A stretch of DNA of 64,000 nucleotides from the NCBI GenBank assembly GCA_039704465.1, contig JASFAU010000020.1, positions 372,001 through 436,000 of the forward strand. The letters are read 5' to 3'. The translations under genes and the position numbers were made by a program. The notes beneath the pieces are model-generated. The model saw only the letters and a program-made list of their open reading frames with translations, was not told the origin of the DNA and did not search any database. This document shows positions 34,019 to 43,905 of this stretch, piece after piece. How positions within the stretch are numbered: position 1 is the stretch's first letter; each line of letters opens with the position of its first letter. The DNA comes from Plasmodiophora brassicae. Lineage: Eukaryota; Endomyxa; Phytomyxea; Plasmodiophorida; Plasmodiophoridae.

Positions 34019-36142
34019 ATGTATCACCCAACCCGAACGCGGCCCTGGGCGCCGACGCTTCTGCTTCTCGTGGCGCAGCTGGCCCTCGTCGCTGGCGACA
34101 CAACCGTTGAATTGCTGCCCGATACGATGCCCGTCATATTCGACAGTGCAACGGGGGGTACGGACGCACCGACTCCTGCGCTAACGCCTCCTCCGTCTCC
34201 AATGAGCCCGCTCGAGAACCCTATTGCGATCATGACACCACCGCCGACGCCCATCTTCACGGCAGCGGCACCCATGACGAAGGCGCCGCCAATGATCCGC
34301 GCCCAGAAACCCGGCGTCACTCCCGCTGCATCACCGTCGACTGCGACGGCTCCAGTGCCTGCAGCTCCTGTGCCCATGACGACAGCATCAAGCCCTGCAG
34401 GTGCAGCTCCCACGTTTGCGCCTGCGGCTCCCACCGTGCCGACTGCAGCTCCTGCCGCGACGACTACAGCTCCCACTGTAGCGACTGCTACAGCTCCCAC
34501 TGTAGCGACTGCAGCTCCTACAGTGGCGACTGCAGCTCCTGCCGTGGTGACTGCAGCTCCTGCCGTGGTGACTGCAGCTCCTACCGTGGCGACTGCAGCT
34601 CCTGCCGTGGTGACTGCAGCTCCTACCGTGGCGACTGCAGCTCCTACCGTGGCGACTGCAGCTCCTACAGTGGCGACTGCAGCTCCTACCGTGGCGACTG
34701 CAGCTCCTACCGTGGCGACTGCAGCTCCTACAGTCCCGACTGCAGGTCCGCGTGTTGCGGCTACATTCCCGGCTGTCGCGACTACAGCTCCCGATTCCGC
34801 GACTGCAGCGACGCCGTCGCAATCGACAGCTGGCGCACTGCCGGCGTCCAAGGCGGCGGCGACACCGCCAGCGCCCGTCCCGGACCCTGTTCTTGACGAC
34901 CGCGACCATCATGTGCAGGACCAGTTGGCCCCGCGCCCGGACCAAGCGGAAGACGGTCCGAATGACACGGTGGCGCCACGAGCACCTCGTGCACAACGCT
35001 CCACAACCGCCCCTGCTGCTGAGGAATCCCCCGAACCGCTCCCATCGACAGCGCCGCCAAAGCGGGCTGCGACATCGGCCGCAGCAACAAAGCGCCCGAC
35101 AACGCAGCGGACCGCTGCAACCTCACCCGGTACCATCGCACCGCCGCGCCGCGCATCACCCGCACCGGAATCCGAACCCGCACCGGCGTCCCAAAGTCCA
35201 GGCACGACATCGGCAACGACGGCTCCGGCTCGACCCCGCTCGCAACGTGGTTTATTCGGTGGGGAACCAAGCGCGCTACCGTCACGGACGCACACATCGG
35301 CACCGGGGACCCTCCCTCCCAAGTACAAGGTACCATCGTTCCAGCCGCCAACGCCGGCTGACCTGGATGCGGAATTCCCACCGGCAGCAATGCCGTTCCA
35401 GTCTTCCGCACCACCGGCAACGTCATCGCCACAGCTGGACAACGAGTTTCCGATGGCCGTACCCCCGCAGGCGCCCCCGGTGACGTCGTTACCTCCGCAG
35501 CGACCGTCGTCAGCGCCGTTGTCAGCACCGTCGTCAGCGCCGTCGTCTCTGGGCGGCGAGTTCCCTGCGACCGTGCCGCCCACGAGACGCGATACGATGA
35601 CGCGCCCATCTGCACCTGCAACTCTGCCGCCGTGGCGATCGTCATCAATGCTGTACGATGGCGACGTCAGCGGCATCCCGCCACCCTACGGTTACGATTC
35701 TGACGAAGACGATGACGACGATGACGATGAAGAGCCGTACCCAGCCCGACGACCGGCGAGGAGATCCAGTGCCAAGAGGAACCAGTACCGACGACGTAAG
35801 TCGAAGCCGAAGCGGAGCAACGACCCGATGTACGGTGAGGATGACGATGACGACCAAACGCGGAGGCCGTTCAGGGCGTCGGTGTCACCGCCTCTGCGGC
35901 ACGCGAATAGTTCAACGCCGTCGAACAAGACGTCGATGCTGCCGACGGCACCCTCAGCGCTCGCTACCGTACGCGACGGCGCAGATCCTGACGACGACGA
36001 CGACGACGATGAAGACGACGACGAGGAAGAGGAGGAAGATGACGACGACGATGATTCGTCATCAGCGTCATGCTCGGGAGAAGATGCCGAACCGCCTAGA
36101 AGCAGGGTTGGTCCGCGACGTCATGCCCGTCGCCCCTACTAA
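34019..36142 (+). CDS. Secreted mucin-like Pro/Thr/Ala-rich protein
   Basis: 707 residues from the ATG at 34019, no intron required. Residues 1-26 form a signal peptide (APTLLLLVAQLALVAG). The body is Pro, Thr, Ala and Ser rich. Between about 34430 and 34745 a 21-bp unit repeats about a dozen times, coding T-A-A-P-(T/A)-V-(A/V/P), an array suited to dense O-glycosylation. The second half has further PPAT/LPP stretches. The C-terminal 150 residues switch to basic clusters (RRPARRSSAKR; RRRKSKPKRS) and two long Asp/Glu runs, so the tail is highly charged. No anchor segment is seen. Probable extracellular matrix or wall component; family unknown. Long antisense frames over the repeat are shadows. 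Confidence 0.7.
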   Translation: MYHPTRTRPWAPTLLLLVAQLALVAGDTTVELLPDTMPVIFDSATGGTDAPTPALTPPPSPMSPLENPIAIMTPPPTPIFTAAAPMTKAPPMIRAQKPGVTPAASPSTATAPVPAAPVPMTTASSPAGAAPTFAPAAPTVPTAAPAATTTAPTVATATAPTVATAAPTVATAAPAVVTAAPAVVTAAPTVATAAPAVVTAAPTVATAAPTVATAAPTVATAAPTVATAAPTVATAAPTVPTAGPRVAATFPAVATTAPDSATAATPSQSTAGALPASKAAATPPAPVPDPVLDDRDHHVQDQLAPRPDQAEDGPNDTVAPRAPRAQRSTTAPAAEESPEPLPSTAPPKRAATSAAATKRPTTQRTAATSPGTIAPPRRASPAPESEPAPASQSPGTTSATTAPARPRSQRGLFGGEPSALPSRTHTSAPGTLPPKYKVPSFQPPTPADLDAEFPPAAMPFQSSAPPATSSPQLDNEFPMAVPPQAPPVTSLPPQRPSSAPLSAPSSAPSSLGGEFPATVPPTRRDTMTRPSAPATLPPWRSSSMLYDGDVSGIPPPYGYDSDEDDDDDDDEEPYPARRPARRSSAKRNQYRRRKSKPKRSNDPMYGEDDDDDQTRRPFRASVSPPLRHANSSTPSNKTSMLPTAPSALATVRDGADPDDDDDDDEDDDEEEEEDDDDDDSSSASCSGEDAEPPRSRVGPRRHARRPY

Positions 36143-36334
36143 CGCACTCCTCGCACCTCTATCCCTAATACATTGCCTGGAATTAAAACCATTGCAGATG
36201 GGGAGCGCCGGTCGCTTGGTGGGGGACCCGCCTCTTCCCCTACGTCTATGTCGAGTCGGATGCTAGGCAATGGGGCATCAACAGCGCGATGAAGTCTGCC
36301 CGTCACTGACGCGCGGGATTGGATTGTACCGGGC

Positions 36335-37619
36335 ATGGCGAAGAAGGAGAAGGCCGAGAAGGCGGGCAAGTCGGAGAAAGCGCCCAAGGCGGGGAAGGAG
36401 AAGTCGTCGAAGAAGGCGGCAGAGGCGCCTGCGGCGGACGGTGCCACCGGTGCGGTGGTAGGCGAAGCCATCCCGGTCGGCGCGGTCGTCTGTGAAGGGT
36501 GCCTGGCGCGTGCATCGTCGCTGTACTGCACGACATGCGACAGGACGTTATGTGCGGCGTGCAATTCGGCATCGCATGCGATCGCGGTCGACGCGGCGCA
36601 CGAGCGTGTGCACGTGGCCGATCTCGAACGGTACCGTATCATGTGCAGGGAGCATCGCGACCGCCGCCTGCTGCTGTACTGCACGACCTGTGAAGCGGCC
36701 GTCTGCGAGCAATGCCGGGATCGGGGGGCGCACCGCTCCCTAACGCACCGCGTGGTGCCCCTTGCGGACGCGTACAGCACGCGCCGCACGCACCTGCTCG
36801 GGTGCGTGCAAGGCCCAATGCTGCAGCGACGCGCCCGACTCGCCGAGCTGGCCGTCGCCATCGAGTCAGACGCCGACCGGCTTCGCGGCAACCGCCTGGC
36901 GATCGAGAAGGAGACGCGCGCCGAGCTCCAGGCCATTCTCGATCGGCTCGGCGCCCACGAGCAGCGGAAACTCGCGCTGCTCCGTGCCGACGTCGAGCTG
37001 GTCCGCGCCGAGATCGACCAGATCGACGCTTTCGACAAGTCGCTGGCCATGGGCGCAGCGCTGCCTGCTGACATGGACAGGTTCCTGGCGAAATTCGAGT
37101 TCCTGGCCGCGCACGCCCAGGACCTTTCCGAACGCGTAACGGAGCCCCCGCCGGTTTCTCTTTCGCAGGAGCGAAACGCTGACGGTGCACCACGTGCAGG
37201 CGATACCGCGGAGGATATCAGTCGACGTGGACGAGTTCCCGCACGAGGTACGGGACCAGCACCGGCTGATCGGGAAGATGAGCGCCGTCGACGACCTGCT
37301 TCAGGTGAAGGACCAGATGATCTGGTACCTGATCCGGGAGCGGGCGGCCGTGCGCGCCCGGCTGCGAGACGATGCCGTCGCGCAGGAGCGGGCCCGCACC
37401 GAAATGGCCGAATGGATCCGCCTGACCGACCAGTACGCGGCGTCGCTCGCCTCGTTGACGTTACGCTGCCAGTACTGCTCCGACGCGCTGACGCAGGCGA
37501 CTGTCAACGCAGCCTGCAAGGTGAACATGCCCGAAGGCGGGCACCCGGTCAAGACCGCGCTAACAGCCGGGCCCGGATCCGGCCAGCACTATTTCGTGCC
37601 CGTTCCACACCCGTCCTAG
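36335..37619 (+). CDS. Double B-box zinc-finger coiled-coil protein (TRIM-like, no RING)
   Basis: Two exons (36335-37153, 37200-37619) with a 46-nt intron encode 412 residues. A Lys/Ala/Glu-rich leader is followed by two B-boxes: one with CEGCLARASSLYCTTCDRTLC and later Cys/His pairs, and one starting CREHRDRRLLLYCTTCEAAVC and ending HRSLTHRVV. A long coiled coil (RRARLAELAVAIESDADRL; VELVRAEIDQIDAF) follows. The region after the intron is helical with a Cys-x2-Cys pair (RCQYCSDAL). There is no RING finger, so this is not a standard TRIM ubiquitin ligase; it may be a B-box-only adaptor. Intron removal restores a continuous C-terminal half that would otherwise be lost to an early stop. Confidence 0.8.
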
Positions 37620-37810
37620 GTCAACCTATAGAGCACGTACTCCATAGAATACAAATTTGCTTGCCTGTTGCAGGAATCGGCCTACAGTAGTGCGATTTCT
37701 GGTCCTGGCACCCTGTCTCGCTAAGTATAGGTCGCGTGAGTCCTTAAATTGCGCGGTCCGTGACGCAGTCCGACGGGCTCTGCAGCAGCTGGCGAGGACG
37801 CCGTCTTCAA

Positions 37811-39133
37811 ATGCAACCGTCAGATCACACATCTGCCAGGCCTTACGCGGCCTGCGCTACCGCAGCGGTTACGAATCAGATCATGCGCGGTGCAAGTGGG
37901 TGTAACGGGTCAATAGACCGGGAGGCGACCGATTTGCTGCTGGGGCGACTGCTGGAGGAGGTCCAGAATCTGCGCGCGCAGGTCAAATCGACGACTGTGC
38001 CGCCGCCGACGAGCAGCAATAATGCGGCCAAATCGACGCTCCCGGTCGACCGCTACGAATGCGGATATGACATACCGTCGATGTCGGGGGAAACGCACGT
38101 TGTTGTCATGCTGTCCAAAGCGCAAGTGCTGCTGGAGGCTGGCAGGTTTGACGAGCTGCGCTGTTTCGTTCAGCGCTCGAAGCATTTCTATGCACTCGCC
38201 AACGATGTTGGCTATGTTCGCGCCCGCGAGATGTGGTCGAACTACTACCTCTCCAGTAGCCCGACGTTCACCGTGTCGCAGGATAGTTCTTACGTTCCTG
38301 GCACGTCTGTTCATCAATTTGATCATGCATACACGCCCAGTACTTGCGCGCAAACGCAACCCAACGTAATTACAACGGCACCGAAAAGACGCTCTCGCCC
38401 TGACGATGCCCCATCTCACCGTAACTCCGACAACCGTAAGGTTCACAACGATGAAGATCGGGGGTTGACGGCGCCAGGGTCGTCGGCAGCCGGTTCATCC
38501 TCGCTCAAGAAGCGCAAACCGAACGAAGGGACGGGGCGGATATCACGACCAGTTATCGGGCGTGAAGGGAGAGTCGACGGAAAGCCGGAGTGCTGGTACT
38601 GCAAGGGACCGCATACACTTCGGCAATGCGTCATGGCTTCTGAAGGCCAGAAGGAGATGGTGATGAAGAATCTGTGGAAGTCGCGGCATGCCGATCAGAC
38701 CACGAAGGTCGCACCCCTGCAGGCCAAGGACGTCGGGAAAGATGCAATACCGGCGGAGTGCTGGTTCTGCAGAGGCCCGCATACTCTTCGTGCATGCGAC
38801 CAGGCTTCCGAAGACCAAAAGTGCCTACTGGTAAAGAAGCTGCGGGAGTCCCGTGAAGCCCTTCAGGCGGCCAAGAAAGCCACAACCCTGCAGGGCGACG
38901 TCAATGAGCCGTTAGAGCATCAGAAGGAGCCGTCGGTACGTGTGGGAACACTGCAGAAATCAAGCAGTGCAGCGACAGACGTTGAGGAGGCCGATGCACT
39001 GGCCATGGATGCGTTTCGTTCCGAGTACCTCAAGATCAAGGCTGAACTCGAGGCTACAGGAGGCGGCGCGTGTACTGAGGTCGAAAAGAGGAGCCTGCCT
39101 GAGTTGCCAGCGGCACAGGCTTGTGCTAAGTAG
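37811..39133 (+). CDS. Protein with two zinc knuckles, Gag-like
   Basis: 440 residues from the ATG at 37811; the frame extends upstream to 37760 without an ATG. An N-terminal helix (LLLGRLLEEVQNLRAQV) and a helical domain (KAQVLLEAGRFDELRCFVQR...REMWSNYY) precede a Lys/Ser-rich linker. Two near-identical units about 56 residues apart each hold a zinc knuckle, C-W-(Y/F)-C-(K/R)-G-P-H-T-L-R-x-C at residues 261 and 317. The spacing is C-x2-C-x3-H-x4-C, one residue shorter than the retroviral CCHC knuckle. The domain order (helical capsid-like part, then knuckles) resembles retrotransposon Gag, yet no polymerase, protease or long terminal repeats are visible. It may be a domesticated Gag or an isolated element fragment with an intact frame. 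Confidence 0.6.
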   Translation: MQPSDHTSARPYAACATAAVTNQIMRGASGCNGSIDREATDLLLGRLLEEVQNLRAQVKSTTVPPPTSSNNAAKSTLPVDRYECGYDIPSMSGETHVVVMLSKAQVLLEAGRFDELRCFVQRSKHFYALANDVGYVRAREMWSNYYLSSSPTFTVSQDSSYVPGTSVHQFDHAYTPSTCAQTQPNVITTAPKRRSRPDDAPSHRNSDNRKVHNDEDRGLTAPGSSAAGSSSLKKRKPNEGTGRISRPVIGREGRVDGKPECWYCKGPHTLRQCVMASEGQKEMVMKNLWKSRHADQTTKVAPLQAKDVGKDAIPAECWFCRGPHTLRACDQASEDQKCLLVKKLRESREALQAAKKATTLQGDVNEPLEHQKEPSVRVGTLQKSSSAATDVEEADALAMDAFRSEYLKIKAELEATGGGACTEVEKRSLPELPAAQACAK

Positions 39134-39651
39134 GTCGACAATGACAATAAAGGTTGCGGTCCAGCTTACGATCTTCGTTACGAGCTCACTAGATCGGTAT
39201 GAAGTGATTCGCCCTGCTCGGAAGTTTGCAGTGATAAAGGAGCTGCTCCGGCCCGTCAACCTCGGCGAAGTCGTGCCCGGGCGTCCACTACCTAAGTGGT
39301 GCGGCGCGTAGCATCTGTGTACTTACGAGGCTTTCCGTACGTACATCGATTTCGTTCCTGCCACGTTACATGACATCGAAAGAGAACACGCTCATCTGAC
39401 GCAATGCTGGGTATATAATAGCTCGCTGCCGAACAACACGGTCCGATCGAGGCTAACCATGCGCTAGTTGACTCATCAGCTTCCTATCGGCGATGGTCAT
39501 CATGAGCGTCTCGGATCGGATTAGGTGCAGCATGCCCCGAATGAGTCAATGAGGTGCGGCTCAGCAGTACTGCGCATACTTTCTACTGCCTCGTTATTGT
39601 TAAGTGCTTGTTATCGTTTGAGTCTGTATCATTTATCTGGGGGGCGCGCGT
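39134..39651. other. Intergenic region
   Basis: No supportable gene. The sequence is less GC rich than its flanks and contains a short AT box (GGGTATATAATAGC at about 39410). It probably holds the promoter of the cysteine-rich secreted gene that starts at 39652. Confidence 0.4.
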
Positions 39652-41325
39652 ATGGGTCGCCAAATATACTGGACAGTGCTATTCTCTGTCGCCCTGCTAA
39701 TACTATCATCAATTGCAGCAGCACGTCGTCAAGCCTCTTCGCCGCTACAGAAGCTAGCCACGTCGCTGATCAGCAAACCATCGACGAATACGTGTTCTTG
39801 GGTAGTTAACCATCGTCATGCAGGTTTGGCGTCTGACCGTGGTTTGCTACAACAGGCTGGTCACTGTGCTGGCGCGTCGTGCGGTTCCGACGATGACTGC
39901 GACGGTGCCCTGACCTGCGTCAACCGCGTCTGCGGAGGAACCAGCTCGGTGCCTCCTTCGCCACCGTCCCCGTCCAGGTCTCCGCAGCCAACCCCTTCGT
40001 CGTCAAAACCGTCACCGTCATCCCCTAGTTGCTCCTGGGTAACGACACTCCATGAAGTGCCTTACGCGGTTGCACTAATGGAACGTGATCAGGCTGGGCA
40101 CTGCCTGGGTGCAACGTGCTCATCAGACAACGATTGCAGCGACGTCCTCATCTGTGCCTCCGGACGTTGCGCTGGAAGCCACGCCCCCAGCTCAGCAACG
40201 CCCGCCGCCCGTTCGACACCACCGCCATCGCTGGGCAGCGCGTCGAGCAGTACGTGCACCTGGGTAAGGACACCAGCCACTGCCTGCGGGTCATCATCTG
40301 CTAATTCCGCCCTTATTAGGCCGGGCACTGTTCGGGAGCAACGTGCACATCAGACGACGACTGCAGTGATTCGCTGACCTGCGTCTCTGGGCGTTGCGGG
40401 AACAGCAACGCGCCGAGTACCACGTCAACACCCGCCCCTCGTGTTACGCCTGCACCTTCTACCAGAGGAACCACTGCCTGCTTCTGGGTATGGACAGCGC
40501 CATTGCGTTCGGCGGTTCGTTAACCTCGCATTGGCGCAGGCTGGCCACTGTCTGGGAGCAACATGCGCATCAGAAAACGATTGCGACGACGCTTTGGTCT
40601 GCGTCTCCGGCGCCTGCGCAAGCAGCACGAATGTAGGCGCCGGCGACGGTCCAGCGACGACGCCAAGCCCTCCTCGCCCGACGCCGAGTGCTGCTCCATC
40701 GACAGTGCCGTCCTCGTCCGAGACGACCTGGACGAACGTGCTGATCACCTTCTACGGATACGACGACAACACGGCGTCGGACGGCGGGTACGGTGGTGCC
40801 GACATCTCGTATCCAGGCCAGGGACCACAGCAGCACCAGATTGCCCACGAGGGATCCGGCACGTATAGTGATCCGATCACCTTCGCAGGTCGGTACAACG
40901 CGGTTCGTCTGTGGGAACCTGTTGAGTGACCTTCTGACGTGGCAGGTGCTGCCAAGCTGATTGCTCCTGGCACCATCATCTACGTGCCCGGCGTGCAGAA
41001 ATACTACATCATGGAGGACGACTGCGCCCAATGTGACATCGACGCGAAGTCGGGGAAGAAGCACGTCGACCTGTGGATGGGCCCCAACCAGAGCACGGGT
41101 GGCAACGTCATGTGCTGTGAGAGTAGGTACCCAGTTCCGTGCTCGAAGGGACCCGGCTGACATGCGTCTGCCCCTCCAGACGCGCTGACCGGCAACGTCG
41201 GCAGCACCATCATCGTGCACCCGTCGCCAGGCCACCCGGTCCAGACGGCCAGTCTGTACACAGCGTCGTGCGTCCAGGCGGGCATCGCACAGAACCGCCA
41301 GTGCGCTTCCCAGCAGACGGGCTAG
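39652..41325 (+). CDS. Secreted modular Cys-rich protein with double-psi barrel domain
   Basis: Seven exons (39652-39801, 39856-40038, 40093-40263, 40320-40487, 40540-40888, 40946-41122, 41180-41325) encode 447 residues. A signal peptide (YWTVLFSVALLILSSIAAA) precedes four Cys-rich modules of the form C-x-W-A-G-H-C-x-G-A-x-C-x-S-(D/E)-x-D-C-x4-L-x-C-x4-C, separated by Ser/Pro linkers. In every module an intron falls exactly between Trp and Ala in phase 0, so each repeat is split identically. The C-terminal 150 residues match the barwin/RlpA-like double-psi barrel of fungal and bacterial secreted proteins (WTNVLITFYGYDDN; DPITFA; PGTIIYVPGVQKYYIMEDDC; HVDLWMG; CENALTG). Such barrels bind or cleave polysaccharide. 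Likely an extracellular carbohydrate-active protein; catalytic activity not shown. Confidence 0.88.
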
Positions 41326-41670
41326 ATATCCCGACGACGTTCGCAACGCGAATCAACATGCCAACTATAAAGCATCGTATTGTTGACCTGACGCCACAAA
41401 CGCCCGGCGCCAGCGCGTTGGACGACACATCATCAGTCAACGGCGACCCGCCTGTTAGAGATTGGTTGCACACAGGCGTGGGAAACAAACGGCAATCTGT
41501 GTAATACATTGTGTGTGGCAGCCTGCAGAAGAGCAGGGAAGGGGCGCGTTGCATCGAGTAGGACGGGGTGGAGTCGTGATCCCAACGACGAGGGCACTGG
41601 ACGACGCCAACCTCGCGTCGCGATCGGAGCCAGTCTGTCGACCCGGGCAACGCGCGGGCTCGACGGACGA
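41326..41670. other. Intergenic region between convergent genes
   Basis: Nothing supportable as a gene. It should contain the 3' ends of the cysteine-rich secreted gene (plus) and of the phosphoglycerate-mutase-like gene (minus). Confidence 0.5.
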
Positions 41671-42845
41671 TCATACCAGGTTCGATATGAGCTTGCGATG
41701 CCGCGAGGCGGGCGACAGAGGTTCCGGCGGGGACGACGCTGATGACGGATTGTGGTGGTCTTTGCACCGCGCGTACTCGTCCCACTCGTCGTGGGCCGCC
41801 ATCGGCGTTTCTTCCACCGGCGTGATCAGCGCGTATCGATTGTCGGCCTGGCGTTCGAGGATCAGGATCTCGCAGTTGTCCAGGTTCTTGGTCCTCTCGA
41901 ACTTCTCGAACGGCCAGTGCAGGAACCGCATGAGGAACAGCCGGCACTGGGTAACGACACATTGGTCAAACCGGCGTACGGCGACGACGACAAAGGACCA
42001 GGTACGGTGAGCCCATGCGAGATCAGGACGACGTGCTGCGCTCTGGAGGCGTCGAAGTCGCGGTACAGGCTCTCCAGGAAACTGCTGACGCGGTCGAACA
42101 CGTCGGCGCCTGTGACCATGGCGGCGCGTTAGCACATCGGGACGCGCCGCCTGGGGGCGGGGGCGCCCTTACCAGACTCGCCAGCAGGAATACCTGCCGA
42201 TCCGTACGTTAATCACAGAGACGAACGGGCGACACGGGGGCGACACTGACGGTAGAAGAACGGGCCGAACTTCCGGCGCAGTCGCCTGCACTCGGCGATG
42301 ATCTCGCAGTCCTGGAAGTTGCCCTGCGCGAGCACCGGGCGCATCAGTGATCGTCGCAGAGGCGCGGGCAACGAGTACGCACCCAGTCCTGCTCGCGGAG
42401 GCGCGGCTCTTCCCTGACGCTGACCTTCCCGGCGTCGAAATGGGTCGCGACGAGGTCGAACGTCTGGCGGGCGCGTTGGTACGGGCTCACCCAGAACCGC
42501 ACGTCGTCGTCGCCGACCATCGCCCGAAGTGTCTTCCCAGCTGCACTCGCCTGCCTGGCTCCTTCGCCCTGTGCACAATACACCGTTCACACGATGACGC
42601 GCGGCTTCGCGTCGGACACCACCGACCGTCAGCGGGATAGCGTGGTCGGGAACGAACGTGAACAGGTTCCTGTCGACGTTGCCGGTGCTTTCGCCGTGGC
42701 GCATCAGGTAGATGCGCCACGGTTTCCGCGGCCGCCGACGATCGCGCATCGACCTGGCGACAAACCAGCCCAGGCTGGCGCCGAACGCCACCGACCCCAG
42801 CATCAGCGCCCCGGCCCGCACCCAGAACCCTCCGGGCTGCACCAT
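41671..42845 (-). CDS. Phosphoglycerate-mutase-fold protein with N-terminal membrane anchor
   Basis: Six exons (42627-42845, 42383-42568, 42251-42323, 42173-42193, 42006-42109, 41671-41946) encode 292 residues. Residues about 11-30 form a membrane helix. The histidine-phosphatase motif is YLMRHGES (His50), followed by SPYQRARQT, REQDWGNFQD, a GESGADVFDRV block and the second histidine in VLISHGLT. The REQDWGN and later RTKNLDNCEI blocks match the DET1-like/broad-specificity branch found in fungi and plants. Exon 4 is a 21-nt microexon (codes IPAGES) between introns of 57 and 63 nt; without it the GES motif is lost. The tail after residue 245 is Ser/Pro rich. Probably a membrane-tethered phosphatase of unknown substrate. 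Confidence 0.88.
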
Positions 42846-42939
42846 CGCTGCCTGTCTGGGCTGAACCTTCGTCGCAGTCGTTTAGACGAAAGCACCTGGT
42901 GCGCAAAAAAAAACAGGCGCAACGTTTGGAACGTTTGTC

Positions 42940-42980
42940 GGCGTTGTTTTTGCGATTCAACTGAGGTCGCAAAAAACGCC
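42940..42980. promoter_or_regulatory. Hairpin upstream of the phosphoglycerate-mutase-like gene
   Basis: GGCGTTGTTTTTGCGA (42940-42955) and TCGCAAAAAACGCC (42967-42980) can form a long stem with an 11-base loop. It lies about 95 bp upstream of the ATG at 42845, in the likely 5' untranslated region or promoter. Two AACGTTTG words and an A-run lie next to it. Role unknown. Confidence 0.35.
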
Positions 42981-43219
42981 ACTGGCACAACGCTCAGTAT
43001 GTTTATACATCTCCGCAACGTGCCGGCGAGGTCGATCTTATGGTTGAGGTGATGGAAATCCTGCAGGCACGCGTGCTTGGTCGCATCGCGGCGCCTGCCA
43101 CGCTCGAGGGCGGCGACTTTTTCATGGCCGGTGATACATGCTTTATCGGCACAGGCCTTCGTACCAACCCACTCGTGCGACTGACACAATGTCCTGTCTG
43201 TTAAGCTTTGGCTCATCAA

Positions 43220-43417
43220 TCAACGCAGGCTGTCCAGCAATTGCTCGACCATGACTGGGTCGGTACGCGATACGTCGTCGAGGTTCGAGACATGTTCGAG
43301 CGTAGCCAGGACCGGATGCACCTCGACTGCGTGTTCAATATTGTCGCGCACGGTTTGTAGCTGATTTTTCGCACGGCTGTCGCCGGAACTTACAGATGTC
43401 ACCGCAGATCTAGTCAT
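43220..43417 (-). CDS. Hypothetical small helical protein
   Basis: 65 residues from the ATG at 43415-43417. It is predicted to be almost all helix (KNQLQTVRDNIEHAV; VMVEQLLDSLR) with no cysteines. I do not recognise it. The size is that of small complex subunits, but an exon of a larger gene or a chance frame is equally possible. Confidence 0.35.
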   Translation of the reverse strand: MTRSAVTSVSSGDSRAKNQLQTVRDNIEHAVEVHPVLATLEHVSNLDDVSRTDPVMVEQLLDSLR

Positions 43418-43905
43418 GTTGATGGAGACGTTGGCGAACCCGCGTGCCGTGACGCGCCGCCTCGTGACCAGATTTTGTCGATCATGTCATTCGCCATCAG
43501 TCATCGAGGACGTCACAAACGCATGTCAATGCTTGCAATAATGACAGCGGTTCAGAACGTGGCTAGACACAGAAAATGATATACCACTAATAAATGCCCT
43601 GCCACAATTGACGAAATTTTTATAACTCAACCGTTTAGCTCACCGGTGGAGATCGATGGAAGGCATGATGAGGCCAATTTCAATGTGACAGTTTATGGCA
43701 CGAATCCTACGAGTGTGAGAGCCCGATGGACAGCATGCGCTCCTGCTCCGACAATTTCGTCCGAGCTCCCGTTACCGGTCGCTTCAAATGTCGTAATACA
43801 ACAAAAATAAATCTTTTTCTACCTTCCTATCGTGCATACTGTAGGAGAGTTGGCGTTTGATTGAGGCGGCAGAACCAGAGCCGTTGGAACAAAACCGAAA
43901 TTATA
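43418..43905. other. AT-richer intergenic region
   Basis: No reading frame of note. Base composition is clearly lower in G+C than in the flanks, with an AATTTTTAT word at about 43614 and several A/T runs. A small RNA gene cannot be excluded, but I see no tRNA and no convincing snRNA or box C/D arrangement. Confidence 0.4.

Noticed and set aside
34024..34851. Long minus-strand frame of Val/Ala-Gly-Thr repeats opposite the mucin-like gene
   Set aside because: It is the antisense shadow of the 21-bp repeat; the plus strand has a signal peptide and biased codon use.
39780..40550. Four in-frame or near in-frame extensions between cysteine modules read as coding
   Set aside because: Each starts GT and ends AG, is 52-56 nt long and breaks the otherwise perfect C-x-W-A-G-H-C pattern, so they are introns.
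43560..43700. Small nuclear or nucleolar RNA
   Set aside because: An Sm-like AATTTTTAT word and an ATGATGA box occur, but no paired structure, D box or known snRNA sequence accompanies them.
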